Below are positions 16,638 to 25,048 of a DNA stretch of 56,932 nucleotides, in pieces; position 1 is the first letter of the stretch, and every line of letters starts with the position of its first letter. Location of the stretch: NCBI RefSeq assembly GCF_030372275.1, contig NZ_JAUDDJ010000018.1, one strand, 5' to 3'. Below the pieces are notes generated by a model, which saw nothing but the letters and a program-made list of their open reading frames with translations, was not told the DNA's origin and did not search any database. A program made the translations under genes and the position numbers. The stretch is from Lawsonibacter sp900766145. GTDB taxonomy: Bacteria > Bacillota > Clostridia > Oscillospirales > Oscillospiraceae.

Positions 16638-16653
16638 CCGGTTTGTGGGTGGT

Positions 16654-16714
16654 TTATACGTTGGCCAGGGCCTGCTCCAGGTCGGCGATCAGATCCTTGG
16701 CATCCTCAATGCCC
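16654..16714 (-). pseudogene. 3' remnant of a second O-acetylhomoserine sulfhydrylase gene
   Basis: The minus strand encodes GIEDAKDLIADLEQALANV plus a stop, nearly identical to the intact enzyme's end GIEDAKDLIADLEQALAAV at 16881. The copies differ mostly at synonymous positions (GAG/GAA, GCC/GCT, CTG/TTG, GTA/GTG), so this is an old duplicate held under selection before truncation, not a recent copying error. The rest of the gene is gone, replaced by a run of hairpins at 16716-16867. Confidence 0.85.
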
Positions 16715-16715
16715 G

Positions 16716-16867
16716 CCCAACCGCCTGATTCAGGCGGTTGGGAACCCTTCGGGATTCCATACCGGTGGGTGAAAGTGAATTCCACCCACCGGACAAGATT
16801 TTGCGTTGCAAAATGCTTGTACGCGCCAAAAGGCGCGCCCCCACTGCGTGGGGCCCCTCCGTGGGCC
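16716..16867. repeat. Run of seven adjacent compact hairpins
   Basis: Within 152 nt nearly all bases belong to seven side-by-side inverted repeats: 16716-16742 (13-bp arms), 16741-16758, 16762-16792 (10-bp arms), 16798-16814 (7-bp, loop GTT), 16822-16837 (6-bp, loop AAAA), 16839-16853 (CCCCAC TGC GTGGGG) and 16852-16867. There is no coding sign. It sits between the metY remnant and the intact gene. It looks like a mobile or repeated non-coding element, but copies elsewhere cannot be checked here. Confidence 0.75.
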
Positions 16868-16880
16868 GGGCAGGGTCGTC

Positions 16881-18164
16881 TTACACTGCGGCCAAAGCCT
16901 GCTCCAGGTCGGCGATCAGATCCTTGGCATCTTCAATGCCCACAGAGAAGCGCACCAGGTCGGGGGAGACACCGGCGGCGGCCAGCTCCTCGTCGGTCAT
17001 CTGACGGTGGGTGGAGGAGGCGGGGTGGAGCACACAGGTCTTGGCGTCGGCCACATGGGTGGCGATGGAGGCCAGCTTCAGTCCGGCCATGAACTTCTCC
17101 GCCGCGGCCCGGCCGCCCTTCACACCGAAGATGACCACGCCGCAGGTTCCGTTGGGCAGATACTTCTGAGCGCGCTCGTGGTACTTGTCTCCGGGCAGAC
17201 CGGCGTACTGCACCCAGGCAATCTTCTCGTGGCCCTGGAGGTACTCGGCCACAGCCTGAGCGTTCTCACAGTGCTTCTTCATCCGCAGGGGCAGGGTCTC
17301 CAGGCCGATGTTCAGCAGGAAGCAGTTGTTGGGAGAGGGGATGGAGCCCAGGTCACGCATGAGCTGTACGGTGGCCTTGGTGATGAAGGCGCCCTCCAGG
17401 CCGAAGCGCTCGGTGTAGGTGACGCCGTGGTAGCTCTCGTCGGGGGTGGTGAGACCGGGGAACTTGTCGGCGTGGGCGTTCCAATCAAACTTGCCGCTGT
17501 CCACAATGGCGCCGCCTACGGTGAGGGCGTGGCCGTCCATATACTTGGTGGTGGAGTGGGTGACGATGTCGCAGCCCCACTCGAAGGGACGGCAGTTCAC
17601 CGGGGTAGCAAAGGTGTTGTCCATGATGAGGGGCACGCCGTGGGCATGGGCGGCCTTGGCGAACTTCTCGATGTCCAGAATGGTGAGGGCGGGGTTGGCG
17701 ATGGTCTCGCCGAAGACCGCCTTGGTGTTGGGACGGAAGGCGGCGTTCAGCTCCTCCTCGGAGCACTCGGGGTCCACGAAGGTGAACTCGATGCCCATGC
17801 GCTTCATGGTGACGGCAAACAGGTTGAAGGTGCCGCCGTAGATGGAGGTGGAGGAGATCACGTGGTCGCCGCAGCCGGCGATGTTGAAGATGGCGTAGAA
17901 GTTGGCCGCCTGGCCGGAGGAGAGGAGCATGGCGGCGCTGCCACCCTCCAGAGCGGCGATCTTGGCCGCCACGGTGTCATTGGTGGGGTTTTGCAGACGG
18001 GTATAGAAGTAGCCGCTGGCCTCCAGGTCGAACAGCTTGCCCATCTCCTCGCTGGTCTCATAGCGGAAGGTGGTGGACTGGACGATGGGGAAGTTGCGGG
18101 GCTCCCCGTTGCCGGGACGATAGCCGGCGTGGAGGCAGTCGGTGGCGATCTGATAGTTGCTCAT
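16881..18164 (-). CDS. metY: O-acetylhomoserine sulfhydrylase (Cys/Met PLP enzyme)
   Basis: This 427-residue cytoplasmic PLP enzyme converts O-acetyl-L-homoserine and sulfide to L-homocysteine, or O-acetylserine to cysteine. The PLP lysine is in DIVTHSTTKYMDGHALTVGG. Other signs are YTRLQNPTNDTVAAKIAALE and the Asn/Asp-rich LIMDNTFATP. Length and the large insert favour MetY over MetB. No S-box or T-box leader is seen upstream, only 94 nt before the GerMN gene, so sulfur control, if any, is elsewhere. A remnant of a tandem second copy lies downstream. Confidence 0.94.
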   Translation of the reverse strand: MSNYQIATDCLHAGYRPGNGEPRNFPIVQSTTFRYETSEEMGKLFDLEASGYFYTRLQNPTNDTVAAKIAALEGGSAAMLLSSGQAANFYAIFNIAGCGDHVISSTSIYGGTFNLFAVTMKRMGIEFTFVDPECSEEELNAAFRPNTKAVFGETIANPALTILDIEKFAKAAHAHGVPLIMDNTFATPVNCRPFEWGCDIVTHSTTKYMDGHALTVGGAIVDSGKFDWNAHADKFPGLTTPDESYHGVTYTERFGLEGAFITKATVQLMRDLGSIPSPNNCFLLNIGLETLPLRMKKHCENAQAVAEYLQGHEKIAWVQYAGLPGDKYHERAQKYLPNGTCGVVIFGVKGGRAAAEKFMAGLKLASIATHVADAKTCVLHPASSTHRQMTDEELAAAGVSPDLVRFSVGIEDAKDLIADLEQALAAV

Positions 18165-18258
18165 GGAAACTCCTTCTTTCTGTTGTTCCGGCCCGGTGTC
18201 GGGCGCTTTATCACGTTGAATGGATGATGTATAAGGGTAACGGGATTTTCTCCGTTTG

Positions 18259-18750
18259 TCAAGAGGCCTGCTCCGGGAGCAGGGTGGGGTCCAGGATCGC
18301 CTCCTGGGCGGTCATGGACTGGTGGCTGCGGGAGTGGTAGGTGTGGCCGTCAGACTGGATCTGCACCGACTCCACCCCGGCCAGCTGGCTCATGGTGAGC
18401 ACCAGACAGTAGTCGGCCAGGGTAAGGGATACGTCGGCCAGGCCGCCGTACTGCTCCGAGAGGTTCAGGGTCAGCAGACCGTCGGACAGCTCCCAGCTGA
18501 CCAGAGTCACACCCTGGGGGAAGGGAGAAACGAGACCCTTTTGGGTGGGGCCGTTCATCAGGGCGGAAAAAAGCTCCTCCACACCGGGCTCCTCCTTGCC
18601 GGGGTAGGCCTGGCTGGAGATAGCCGCCCCGTGGGTGGCGGATTCCGGGTCCACCCGGAAATAGAGCTGATAGCCTCCGTTTTTAAAGCTGGTCTTGCAG
18701 GCGGTCAGGGCGAGCAGCAGGACCAGAAGCAGGGCACAGGCACGCCTCAT
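18259..18750 (-). CDS. GerMN-domain lipoprotein
   Basis: This 163-residue lipoprotein has a signal peptide ending in the lipobox LALTAC (Cys18). The GerMN domain follows (about 45-150; SPFPQGVTLVSWELSDGLLTLNL). In Bacillus GerM acts in sporulation and germination, and GerMN domains occur in many envelope proteins. The ATG overlaps the kinase stop by 4 nt (ATGA), so it is translationally coupled to the two-component system and probably acts at the membrane with it, similar to LpqB or GerMN partners of sensor kinases. Confidence 0.88.
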   Translation of the reverse strand: MRRACALLLVLLLALTACKTSFKNGGYQLYFRVDPESATHGAAISSQAYPGKEEPGVEELFSALMNGPTQKGLVSPFPQGVTLVSWELSDGLLTLNLSEQYGGLADVSLTLADYCLVLTMSQLAGVESVQIQSDGHTYHSRSHQSMTAQEAILDPTLLPEQAS

Positions 18751-20249
18751 GACAGGTCACCTCCCACCTCGGGGGTTTCGCAGGGGAAGCCCACGGTGAA
18801 CACGCTGCCCTCGCTCTGGCGGCGCTGGGCAGTGACCCAGCCGCCGTGGCGGCGCACCGTGTCCCGCACGATGGAAAGTCCCAGACCGGTGCCGCCGGCG
18901 GCCCGGGAGCGGGCCTTGTCCACCCGGTAGAAGCGGTTGAACACCTTGGGCAGCTCGTCCTCCGGGATGCCCACGCCGGTGTCGGCCACCTCCAGCAGTA
19001 CCTGGTCCCCGTCCCGGCGCACGGTGACAAACACACGGCCGCCGGGGAAGTTATATTTGATGGCATTTTCAATGAGATTGAAGCAAATCTGGTACAGGTC
19101 GTCCTCGGTGCACCGCAGGGTACATCCGGGCTTCCAGGTGGCCTCCACCGTCACATCGGCGGCCTCGGCTACCGGGGTGAGCATGTTGATGGCCCGCTGG
19201 GTCACCTGAGCCATGTCGACGATCTGTGTCTCGCCCACCGGCAGGCTGTCCAGCCTGGTGAGGGCCAGCAGGTGCTCGGTGATACGGGTGAGGCGCTCGG
19301 CCTCGTCCCCGATGTCACCCACAAAGTCCCGCACTGTCTCCTGGTCCATCTCCTGATTTTGCAGGATGGAGTCGGCCAGCAGACGGATGGAGGCCAAGGG
19401 GGTCTTCAGCTCATGGGAGGCGTCGGAGACAAAGCGGCGGCGAATTTCTTCGGTGGTCTGGAGACGGTCGGTGAGTTGGTTGAACTCCTCAGCCAGATGG
19501 GCCAGCTCGTCCTTGCCCGAGGGCTGGAGACGGTGGCCGTACTCCCCCTCGCCCACGATGCGGATGGCCCCCAGCAGAGCCCCGATGCGGGAGGTGAGGA
19601 CTTTGGAGAACAGAAAGCTGATGGTCAGGGCAATGGCCACCAGCACCAGGGAGATAGAGCGCAGATTCTGCTGCAAATTCATCAGCAGGGCGCCCTGGGT
19701 GGTGTCCTCCTCGGTGAGGTAGATGGCCCCAATGGTCATACCCCGGTAGACAATGGGAGTGGCGGCAGTGGAAAGAAAGCAGCCGTCCTCATATTGGGAG
19801 TAGACCACGTCGTTTCCCTCCAGGGCCAGGACTACCTCCTGAAACAGGGCGTAGCGGTATTCCTGTTCGGGCTGTGTATCGGGCGGATTTTCCTCGCTGT
19901 CCTCCTCGGGGTCAGACTGGGCCTGGCTGTCGTAGAGGATGAGGCCGGAGGGGTCGGTGACCAGCACCCGGCTCAGACCGGTGCTGTCCAGCATGTTCAT
20001 GACCCGGGCCACCTGGTCGGCGTTGAGAGACTCCAGCTCCATGAGGGCGGAGGCCATCACCGCCGCCTGGCTTTTCAGCGAGTCCCGCTTGGAGGAGAAG
20101 AGCAGGTTCTGGGAGGCGATGAGAGGGTAGGTGTTGAGCAGCACCAGCACTACCGCCAGAATGGCCAGGTAGCTCATGGCGTACTTGACCTGCAGCCGGG
20201 AGAAGAAGGGGATCTTCTGCTGAGACCTGCCCGGGGTTCGGCTATCCAA
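18747..20249 (-). CDS. Sensor histidine kinase (HAMP, HisKA, HATPase)
   Basis: This 500-residue membrane kinase starts at TTG, placed 7 nt after AAAGGAGGGG; no ATG is near. Helices at about 25-45 and 198-218 flank an extracellular sensor domain rich in acidic residues. A HAMP linker follows (about 219-270), then the H-box SDASHELKTPLASIR with the phosphorylated His, N-box NLIENAIKYN, G1 VADTGVGIPED and G2 GGTGLGLSIV. Order and type match PhoR/WalK-like kinases of Clostridia. It is the partner of the regulator gene 24 nt upstream; the stimulus is unknown, possibly cell envelope state. Confidence 0.95.
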   Translation of the reverse strand: MDSRTPGRSQQKIPFFSRLQVKYAMSYLAILAVVLVLLNTYPLIASQNLLFSSKRDSLKSQAAVMASALMELESLNADQVARVMNMLDSTGLSRVLVTDPSGLILYDSQAQSDPEEDSEENPPDTQPEQEYRYALFQEVVLALEGNDVVYSQYEDGCFLSTAATPIVYRGMTIGAIYLTEEDTTQGALLMNLQQNLRSISLVLVAIALTISFLFSKVLTSRIGALLGAIRIVGEGEYGHRLQPSGKDELAHLAEEFNQLTDRLQTTEEIRRRFVSDASHELKTPLASIRLLADSILQNQEMDQETVRDFVGDIGDEAERLTRITEHLLALTRLDSLPVGETQIVDMAQVTQRAINMLTPVAEAADVTVEATWKPGCTLRCTEDDLYQICFNLIENAIKYNFPGGRVFVTVRRDGDQVLLEVADTGVGIPEDELPKVFNRFYRVDKARSRAAGGTGLGLSIVRDTVRRHGGWVTAQRRQSEGSVFTVGFPCETPEVGGDLS

Positions 20250-20273
20250 GGGGCTGCCCCTCCTTTCCTGGGA

Positions 20274-20975
20274 TCATTTCTTTTTCTCGGGGTGGCTGCT
20301 GAGATAGTAGCCCACCCCCCATTTGGTGCGGATATACTCCGGATTGGCCGGGTCCAGCTCCAGCTTTTCCCGCAGCCGCCGCACGTGGACGTCCACCGTG
20401 CGGTAGTCCCCAATGTACTCATAGCCCCACACTACATTGAGCAGGTTCTCCCGGCTGTACACCCGGCCGGGGTTGCGCATGAGCAGCTCCATCAGGTCAA
20501 ACTCCTTGGCGGTCAGGTCCACGCTCACCCCGTCCTTCCAGGCCGAGCGCTCGTTGGGGTCCAGACGGATGTGGCCCACGGTGAGCTGACCGGCCGCCTG
20601 ACGCTGGACCGCCGCCCCGGAGCGGCGCAGCAGGGCCCGCACCCGGGCCTTCAGCTCCAGGATGTTGAAGGGCTTTGTGATATAGTCGTCGGCGCCGCAC
20701 TCAAAGCCGATGATTTTGTCGGTATCCTCGCTGCGGGCGGTGAGCATGATGATGGGCACGTTGGAGAACTCCCGGATGCGCATGCAGGCCTGGAGTCCGT
20801 CGATCTTGGGCATCATCAGGTCCAGGATAATGAGGTCAAACTTGCCCTCCCGGGCCAGCTCCACCGCCTCCTCGCCGTCGTATCCGGCCTCCACCTGGTA
20901 GCCCTCGTTTTTCAAGTTGAAGGTAATTCCCTTCACCAGGACGCGCTCGTCGTCCACCACTAAAATTTTTGCCAT
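20274..20975 (-). CDS. OmpR/PhoB-family response regulator
   Basis: This 233-residue regulator has a receiver domain (1-120) with acidic pocket Asp8-Asp9, phospho-acceptor Asp52, Thr79 and Lys101 (GADDYITKPFN). It is followed by a winged-helix DNA-binding domain (about 130-228; LTAKEFDLMELLMRNPGRVY, YRTVDVHVRRLREKL). The sequence is closest in style to WalR/PhoP. It precedes its kinase in the same operon. AAGGGAG lies before the ATG. Confidence 0.95.
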   Translation of the reverse strand: MAKILVVDDERVLVKGITFNLKNEGYQVEAGYDGEEAVELAREGKFDLIILDLMMPKIDGLQACMRIREFSNVPIIMLTARSEDTDKIIGFECGADDYITKPFNILELKARVRALLRRSGAAVQRQAAGQLTVGHIRLDPNERSAWKDGVSVDLTAKEFDLMELLMRNPGRVYSRENLLNVVWGYEYIGDYRTVDVHVRRLREKLELDPANPEYIRTKWGVGYYLSSHPEKKK

Positions 20976-20993
20976 AGGTATGAAACTCCCTTG

Positions 20994-21395
20994 TCAATCT
21001 AAGGTGATATAGTCCAAAAGCCCCTCCAGGGTGGCCTCTCCAATGCCCGACACCTCCAGCAGCTGATCGGTGCTCTGGAAGGGACCGTGCTCGGTGCGGT
21101 AGTCCACAATGGCCTGGGCCTTGGTGGGACCAATGCCGGGCAGGCGGTCCAGGTCATGGACGTCGGCGGTGTTGATGGGGATGCGCTCCCCCTCCAGCAG
21201 GCTCTCGGGCTGCTGGCTGGCCGACGTGTCCTGGGGTTGGGCAGCGGAAGAGGAGGCAGAATCTGCCGCCTGCTGCACCGTGACGGTGTAGGGCTCACTC
21301 TGGGTGTGGCTGGCAAAAAACCAGCCCGCGGTAAACAGAACAAAGGCGGCGGTCAGCCCAAGGGCCGCGGCCTCGTACCGGGAAATACCCGCCAT
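20994..21395 (-). CDS. ComEA-like helix-hairpin-helix protein
   Basis: This 133-residue protein has one N-terminal membrane helix (about 9-28), a low-complexity Ser/Ala/Gln linker and two helix-hairpin-helix motifs (INTADVHDLDRLPGIG and LLEVSGIG) in the last 60 residues. In competence, ComEA holds incoming double-stranded DNA at the cell surface. Here it heads the operon with a two-component system and lacks comEB and comEC neighbours. A separate competence gene, comF, lies at 55 kb. GGAAGGAG precedes the ATG. Confidence 0.88.
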   Translation of the reverse strand: MAGISRYEAAALGLTAAFVLFTAGWFFASHTQSEPYTVTVQQAADSASSSAAQPQDTSASQQPESLLEGERIPINTADVHDLDRLPGIGPTKAQAIVDYRTEHGPFQSTDQLLEVSGIGEATLEGLLDYITLD

Positions 21396-21413
21396 TTTTT
21401 CCGCTCCTTCCGC

Positions 21414-21442
21414 TTGCGGTGCTGTCTTTGGTTTGCTATAAT
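21414..21442 (+). promoter_or_regulatory. Sigma-A promoter of dacF
   Basis: TTGCGG (21414-21419), 17 nt, TATAAT (21437-21442). The predicted leader to the ATG at 21531 is about 80 nt and contains a small GC hairpin near 21472-21486. Confidence 0.8.
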
Positions 21443-21530
21443 AAATTTATCTGTCATCAAGAGAGGCATGAGCGCCTGGGGCGCTGCACCCTCTGAACCT
21501 ATATTATATCATACATACGGAGAATTTCCC

Positions 21531-22889
21531 ATGAAAAAATATCGCCTTTTTGCCCTGATGCTGGTGGTCTCCATAATTACCACCATGCTGCTGCCCTTCC
21601 AGTCCATGGCGCTGGAGGACCCGGGACTCACCTGTAAAAACGCCATTTTGATTGACGCCAACTACGACGAGGTCCTCTATGAAAAGGGTGGCTACGACAA
21701 GGTCTATCCCGCCAGCATCACCAAGGTGATGACCGCCCTGCTCACCCTGGAGGCCATCGACGAGGGCAAGCTCACCGCCCAGACCCAGATTACGGCCTCG
21801 GCCACAGCCGCCAAGATCCCCGAGGGCAGCTCCACGGCCAACATCCAGGCGGGAGAGACGCTGACGGTGGAGCAGCTGCTGTACTGTCTGCTGCTTCCCT
21901 CCGCCAACGAGGCCGCCCAGATCCTGGCCGAGGCGGTGGGCGGAGACATCGATACCTTCGTGGGCATGATGAACGATAAAGCCAAGGAGCTGGGATGCCA
22001 GAACACCCACTTTGCCAATCCCCACGGCTTCCACGATCCGGACCACTACGCCACGCCCTATGATATTACCCGCTTTATGAAGGCGGCCATGGAGTATGAG
22101 CTGTTCCAGACCATCGTCACCAGCCCCAACTACACCATCCCCGCCACCAACCTCAGCGAGCAGCGCATCGTGCGCAACTCCAACGCCCTCACCTCCAACT
22201 GGACCTATACCACCTACCTCTACGGGCCGGGCACCGGCGGCAAGACGGGCAGCACCGACGAGGCGGGCAAGTGCCTGGTGGAGACCGCCAAGCAGGGGGA
22301 CACCTACCTCATCTCGGTCATCATGGGGTCAGGAGAGATCACCCTGGAGAACGGCGAGGTGAAGCAGGGCCAGTTCTATGAGACCATCAAGCTGCTCAAC
22401 TGGGGCTTTGATAATTTCAAGCGTACCGTCATTTCCGAGGACAGCGAGGTGGTGGCCAAGGTAAATGTTACCCTCTCCACCCAGACCGACCAGGTGATGG
22501 TGCGGCCCTCGGGCTCCATCGCCCGCACCCTGCCCAAGGATGTGAATGTGGAGGAGATGGAGAAGGAGATTAACCTCTTCAGCGACACCGTGGAGGCGCC
22601 GATTGAGCAGGGAAAGGTGCTGGGTACGATGGTACTTACCTACCAGGGTGAGGTGTACGGCACCTTGGATCTGGTGGCCGACAGCTCGGTGGAGCGCTCG
22701 GAGCTTCTCTACCGCCTGGACCGCATTGAAAAGTTTTTTGCCAACTGGTGGGTGAAGCTGCTGCTGATTGTGATCGTGGTGGCCGTTGTCGTGCTGCTGC
22801 TGCGGATCTTTGTGTTCCGCAAGCGCCGCCGCTACGCCGGCATGAGCGCCAGCCGCCGCGGCCGTTACAGCGGACGCCGCCGCAAGTAA
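21531..22889 (+). CDS. dacF: D-alanyl-D-alanine carboxypeptidase (DacF/PBP5-like)
   Basis: This 452-residue serine carboxypeptidase trims the terminal D-Ala from peptidoglycan stem peptides. It starts at the ATG after GGAGAA; a much longer upstream frame crosses the promoter. A signal peptide (1-27) is followed by the catalytic triads: SITK (Ser62, Lys65), PSANE, and GGKTG. A C-terminal beta domain follows. The protein ends with a membrane helix (about 405-428) and a very basic Arg/Lys tail, instead of the amphipathic anchor of E. coli PBP5. It is transcribed alone from a strong promoter and ends at a terminator. Confidence 0.94.
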   Translation: MKKYRLFALMLVVSIITTMLLPFQSMALEDPGLTCKNAILIDANYDEVLYEKGGYDKVYPASITKVMTALLTLEAIDEGKLTAQTQITASATAAKIPEGSSTANIQAGETLTVEQLLYCLLLPSANEAAQILAEAVGGDIDTFVGMMNDKAKELGCQNTHFANPHGFHDPDHYATPYDITRFMKAAMEYELFQTIVTSPNYTIPATNLSEQRIVRNSNALTSNWTYTTYLYGPGTGGKTGSTDEAGKCLVETAKQGDTYLISVIMGSGEITLENGEVKQGQFYETIKLLNWGFDNFKRTVISEDSEVVAKVNVTLSTQTDQVMVRPSGSIARTLPKDVNVEEMEKEINLFSDTVEAPIEQGKVLGTMVLTYQGEVYGTLDLVADSSVERSELLYRLDRIEKFFANWWVKLLLIVIVVAVVVLLLRIFVFRKRRRYAGMSASRRGRYSGRRRK

Positions 22890-22900
22890 ACCAAAGAAAC

Positions 22901-22941
22901 AAGAACCGCCCCCCGGCCATGCCGGGGGGCGGTTCTCATTT
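22901..22941. terminator. Terminator of dacF, probably bidirectional
   Basis: A 16-bp GC-rich stem (22902-22917 with 22921-22936) is followed by a T-rich stretch on +, immediately before the stop of convergent galM. Confidence 0.9.
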
Positions 22942-23972
22942 TACTTGGAGAAGCGGAACACGGTGGTGTGGTCCCACACTTCGCCGGGGCGCAGCACGCA
23001 GGAGGGAAAGGAGGGGTTGTTGGGGCTGTCAGGGTAGAACTGAGTCTCCAGACACACGCCCTCCCGGTTGTGGTAGGTGACCCCACCCTTGCCAATGGGG
23101 CAGCCCTCCAGGAAGTTGGCTGCGTAGCACTGAACGCCAGGCAGGGTGGTTTCCACCTCCAGGGCAATGCCCGTCTTGTCGCCCACCAGCCGGGCAGCGG
23201 GGCGCAGGGCGCCCATGGGGCCGTCAATGACCCAGTTGTGGTCGTAGCCCCCGCACCGCTGGAGCTGAGGGAAGGGACGCTCGATACGCTGGCCGATGGT
23301 GTGAGGATAGAGAAAGTCCATGGGGGTACCGATCACTTCCTCGATCTTCCCGGTGGGGATGCTGCCGGGCACCACGGGGGTGTAGTGGGCGGCGTGGAGG
23401 ACCAGCACGTGGTCCAGAATGGAGCCGCTGTTGTGGCCGTTGAGGTTAAAATAGGTGTGGTTGGTGAGGTTGCACACGGTGGGACGGTCGGTGGTGGCCT
23501 GATAGTGGGCCACCAGGGCGTTGCCCTCCAGGGTGTAGGTCACCTTGGCGGTGAGGGCGCCGGGGAAGCCCTCCTCCATGTCCTGGCTCTCGTAGGTAAA
23601 GCACACACCGCCCGGCACCTCCTCAGCTTGCCACACCCGGGTGGAGAAGCCGGTGGGGCCTCCATGGAGGTGGTTGTCCCCGTCGTTGACCGCCAGGGTG
23701 TATTCCACTCCGTCCAGAGTGAAGCGGCCGGCGGCAATGCGGTTGGCGTAGCGGCCCACGGTGGCACCCAGGTACTTGTCCTGGCTCTCATAGGCCTCTA
23801 AGGTGTCGTAGCCCAGAGCCACATCCACCATCTTGCCCGCCGGATCGGGGACATTCAGAGACATCAGGGTGGCACCGTAGGTGAGGAAAGTGCAGGAGAG
23901 CTGGCCGTTGTCCAGGGTGATGGACTCCACGGCCTGGCCATCCCGGGTCTGTCCAAAGGGTTTGCGCTGCAT
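22941..23972 (-). CDS. galM: Aldose 1-epimerase (mutarotase)
   Basis: This 343-residue cytoplasmic enzyme interconverts alpha and beta anomers of galactose or glucose before phosphorylation. Active-site motifs are visible: NHLHGGPTGF, NHTYFNLNGH (catalytic His) and LETQFYPDSPN (catalytic Glu). GGAGG precedes the ATG. It follows mtnA by 29 nt and is probably the last gene of that operon. It could also serve the galactose released by the alpha-galactosidase at 2-4 kb. Confidence 0.95.
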   Translation of the reverse strand: MQRKPFGQTRDGQAVESITLDNGQLSCTFLTYGATLMSLNVPDPAGKMVDVALGYDTLEAYESQDKYLGATVGRYANRIAAGRFTLDGVEYTLAVNDGDNHLHGGPTGFSTRVWQAEEVPGGVCFTYESQDMEEGFPGALTAKVTYTLEGNALVAHYQATTDRPTVCNLTNHTYFNLNGHNSGSILDHVLVLHAAHYTPVVPGSIPTGKIEEVIGTPMDFLYPHTIGQRIERPFPQLQRCGGYDHNWVIDGPMGALRPAARLVGDKTGIALEVETTLPGVQCYAANFLEGCPIGKGGVTYHNREGVCLETQFYPDSPNNPSFPSCVLRPGEVWDHTTVFRFSK

Positions 23973-24001
23973 AAGTAAGCCTCCTATCTGAAAATGAAAG
24001 G

Positions 24002-25048
24002 TTATTCAAACAGAGCCGCCAACGACTGGGTATAGGGGGGACGGCAGATCCCCTTTTCGGTAATGATAGCGGTGATGAGGGTATGATCGGTGACGTCGAA
24101 GGCGGGATTGAAGCACTTTACCCCCGCCGGGGCCTGAGGCTCCCGGTAGAAGAGGGAGCGAATCTCCTCCCCATCCCGCTGCTCAATGGGAATGTGATCT
24201 CCGTCGGGACAGTTTAAGTCGATGGTGGAGGTGGGCCCCAGCACGTAGAAGGGGATGCCGTAGTGCCGGGCCAGAATGGCCACGCCGCTGGTGCCGATCT
24301 TGTTGGCGGTGTCCCCGTTGGCGGCCACCCGGTCGCAGCCCACCATGCAGGCCTGCACCCAGCCGTTTTTCATCACAAGGGAGGCCATGTTGTCGCAGAT
24401 GAGGGTTACGTCCGCCCCCGCCTGTTGGAGCTCATAGGCGGTGAGCCGGGCCCCCTGGAGGAGCGGCCGGGTCTCGTCGGCAAAAATTTTCAGGGGAAAG
24501 CCCTCCCGGGCGGCCAGATGGAGGGGGCCCTGCCCGGTGCCGTAGCAGGAGGTAGCCAGGGGCCCGGCGTTGCAGTGGGTGAGCACTCCGTCCCCCGGGT
24601 GAAGGAGGGAGAGACCGTAGCGGGAGATGTTTTCGCACATAGCGATGTCCTCGGCCTGGATGGCCGTTGCCTCCGCCTCCAACCGGTCCAGAAGCTCCGG
24701 CAGGGGGAGGGGCAGCTCCAGCAGAGCGGTCATGCGCCGCAGCGCCCAGGACAGATTCACCGCTGTGGGCCGGGAGGAGGCCAGGTAGTCCGCCTGCTCC
24801 CGCAGCCAAGCGTCAAAGGCGGGGCGCTCCAGCTGGGGGCGCTGATGGGCCAGGGCGGACAGGCACATGCCTGCGCACACCCCGATGGCGGGGGCTCCCC
24901 GCACCCGCAGGGCGTGGATGGCCTCGTACATCTCCTCCGGAGTCTTCAGAGTAAGAAAGACCTTTCGTGTGGGCAGCTGGGTCTGGTCCAGAATGATAAC
25001 GCCGGTCCCGTCGGGAGTAAGGCGGACATTTTCGGGCAAATCAGCCAT
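24002..25048 (-). CDS. mtnA: S-methyl-5-thioribose-1-phosphate isomerase
   Basis: This 348-residue enzyme isomerises 5-methylthioribose-1-phosphate, or 5-deoxyribose-1-phosphate, to the corresponding ribulose-1-phosphate. Signature parts are RVRGAPAIGVCAG, the catalytic Cys region LTHCNAGPLATSCYGTG and the Asp region GCDRVAANGDTANKIGT. The gene overlaps the class II aldolase gene by 8 nt. No mtnB, mtnC or mtnD of the classic methionine salvage route is near, so the pair fits the DHAP shunt (as in Rhodospirillum rubrum and pathogenic E. coli) or the Bacillus drd pathway. Confidence 0.93.
   Translation of the reverse strand: MADLPENVRLTPDGTGVIILDQTQLPTRKVFLTLKTPEEMYEAIHALRVRGAPAIGVCAGMCLSALAHQRPQLERPAFDAWLREQADYLASSRPTAVNLSWALRRMTALLELPLPLPELLDRLEAEATAIQAEDIAMCENISRYGLSLLHPGDGVLTHCNAGPLATSCYGTGQGPLHLAAREGFPLKIFADETRPLLQGARLTAYELQQAGADVTLICDNMASLVMKNGWVQACMVGCDRVAANGDTANKIGTSGVAILARHYGIPFYVLGPTSTIDLNCPDGDHIPIEQRDGEEIRSLFYREPQAPAGVKCFNPAFDVTDHTLITAIITEKGICRPPYTQSLAALFE

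Noticed and set aside
18165..18258. S-box or T-box riboswitch before metY
   Set aside because: The gap is only 94 nt and lacks the conserved SAM-I core or the T-box bulge sequence.
18846..20963. 705-codon + frame opposite kinase and regulator
   Set aside because: Antisense shadow of two certain genes with no ribosome site and His/Gln/Gly-rich composition.
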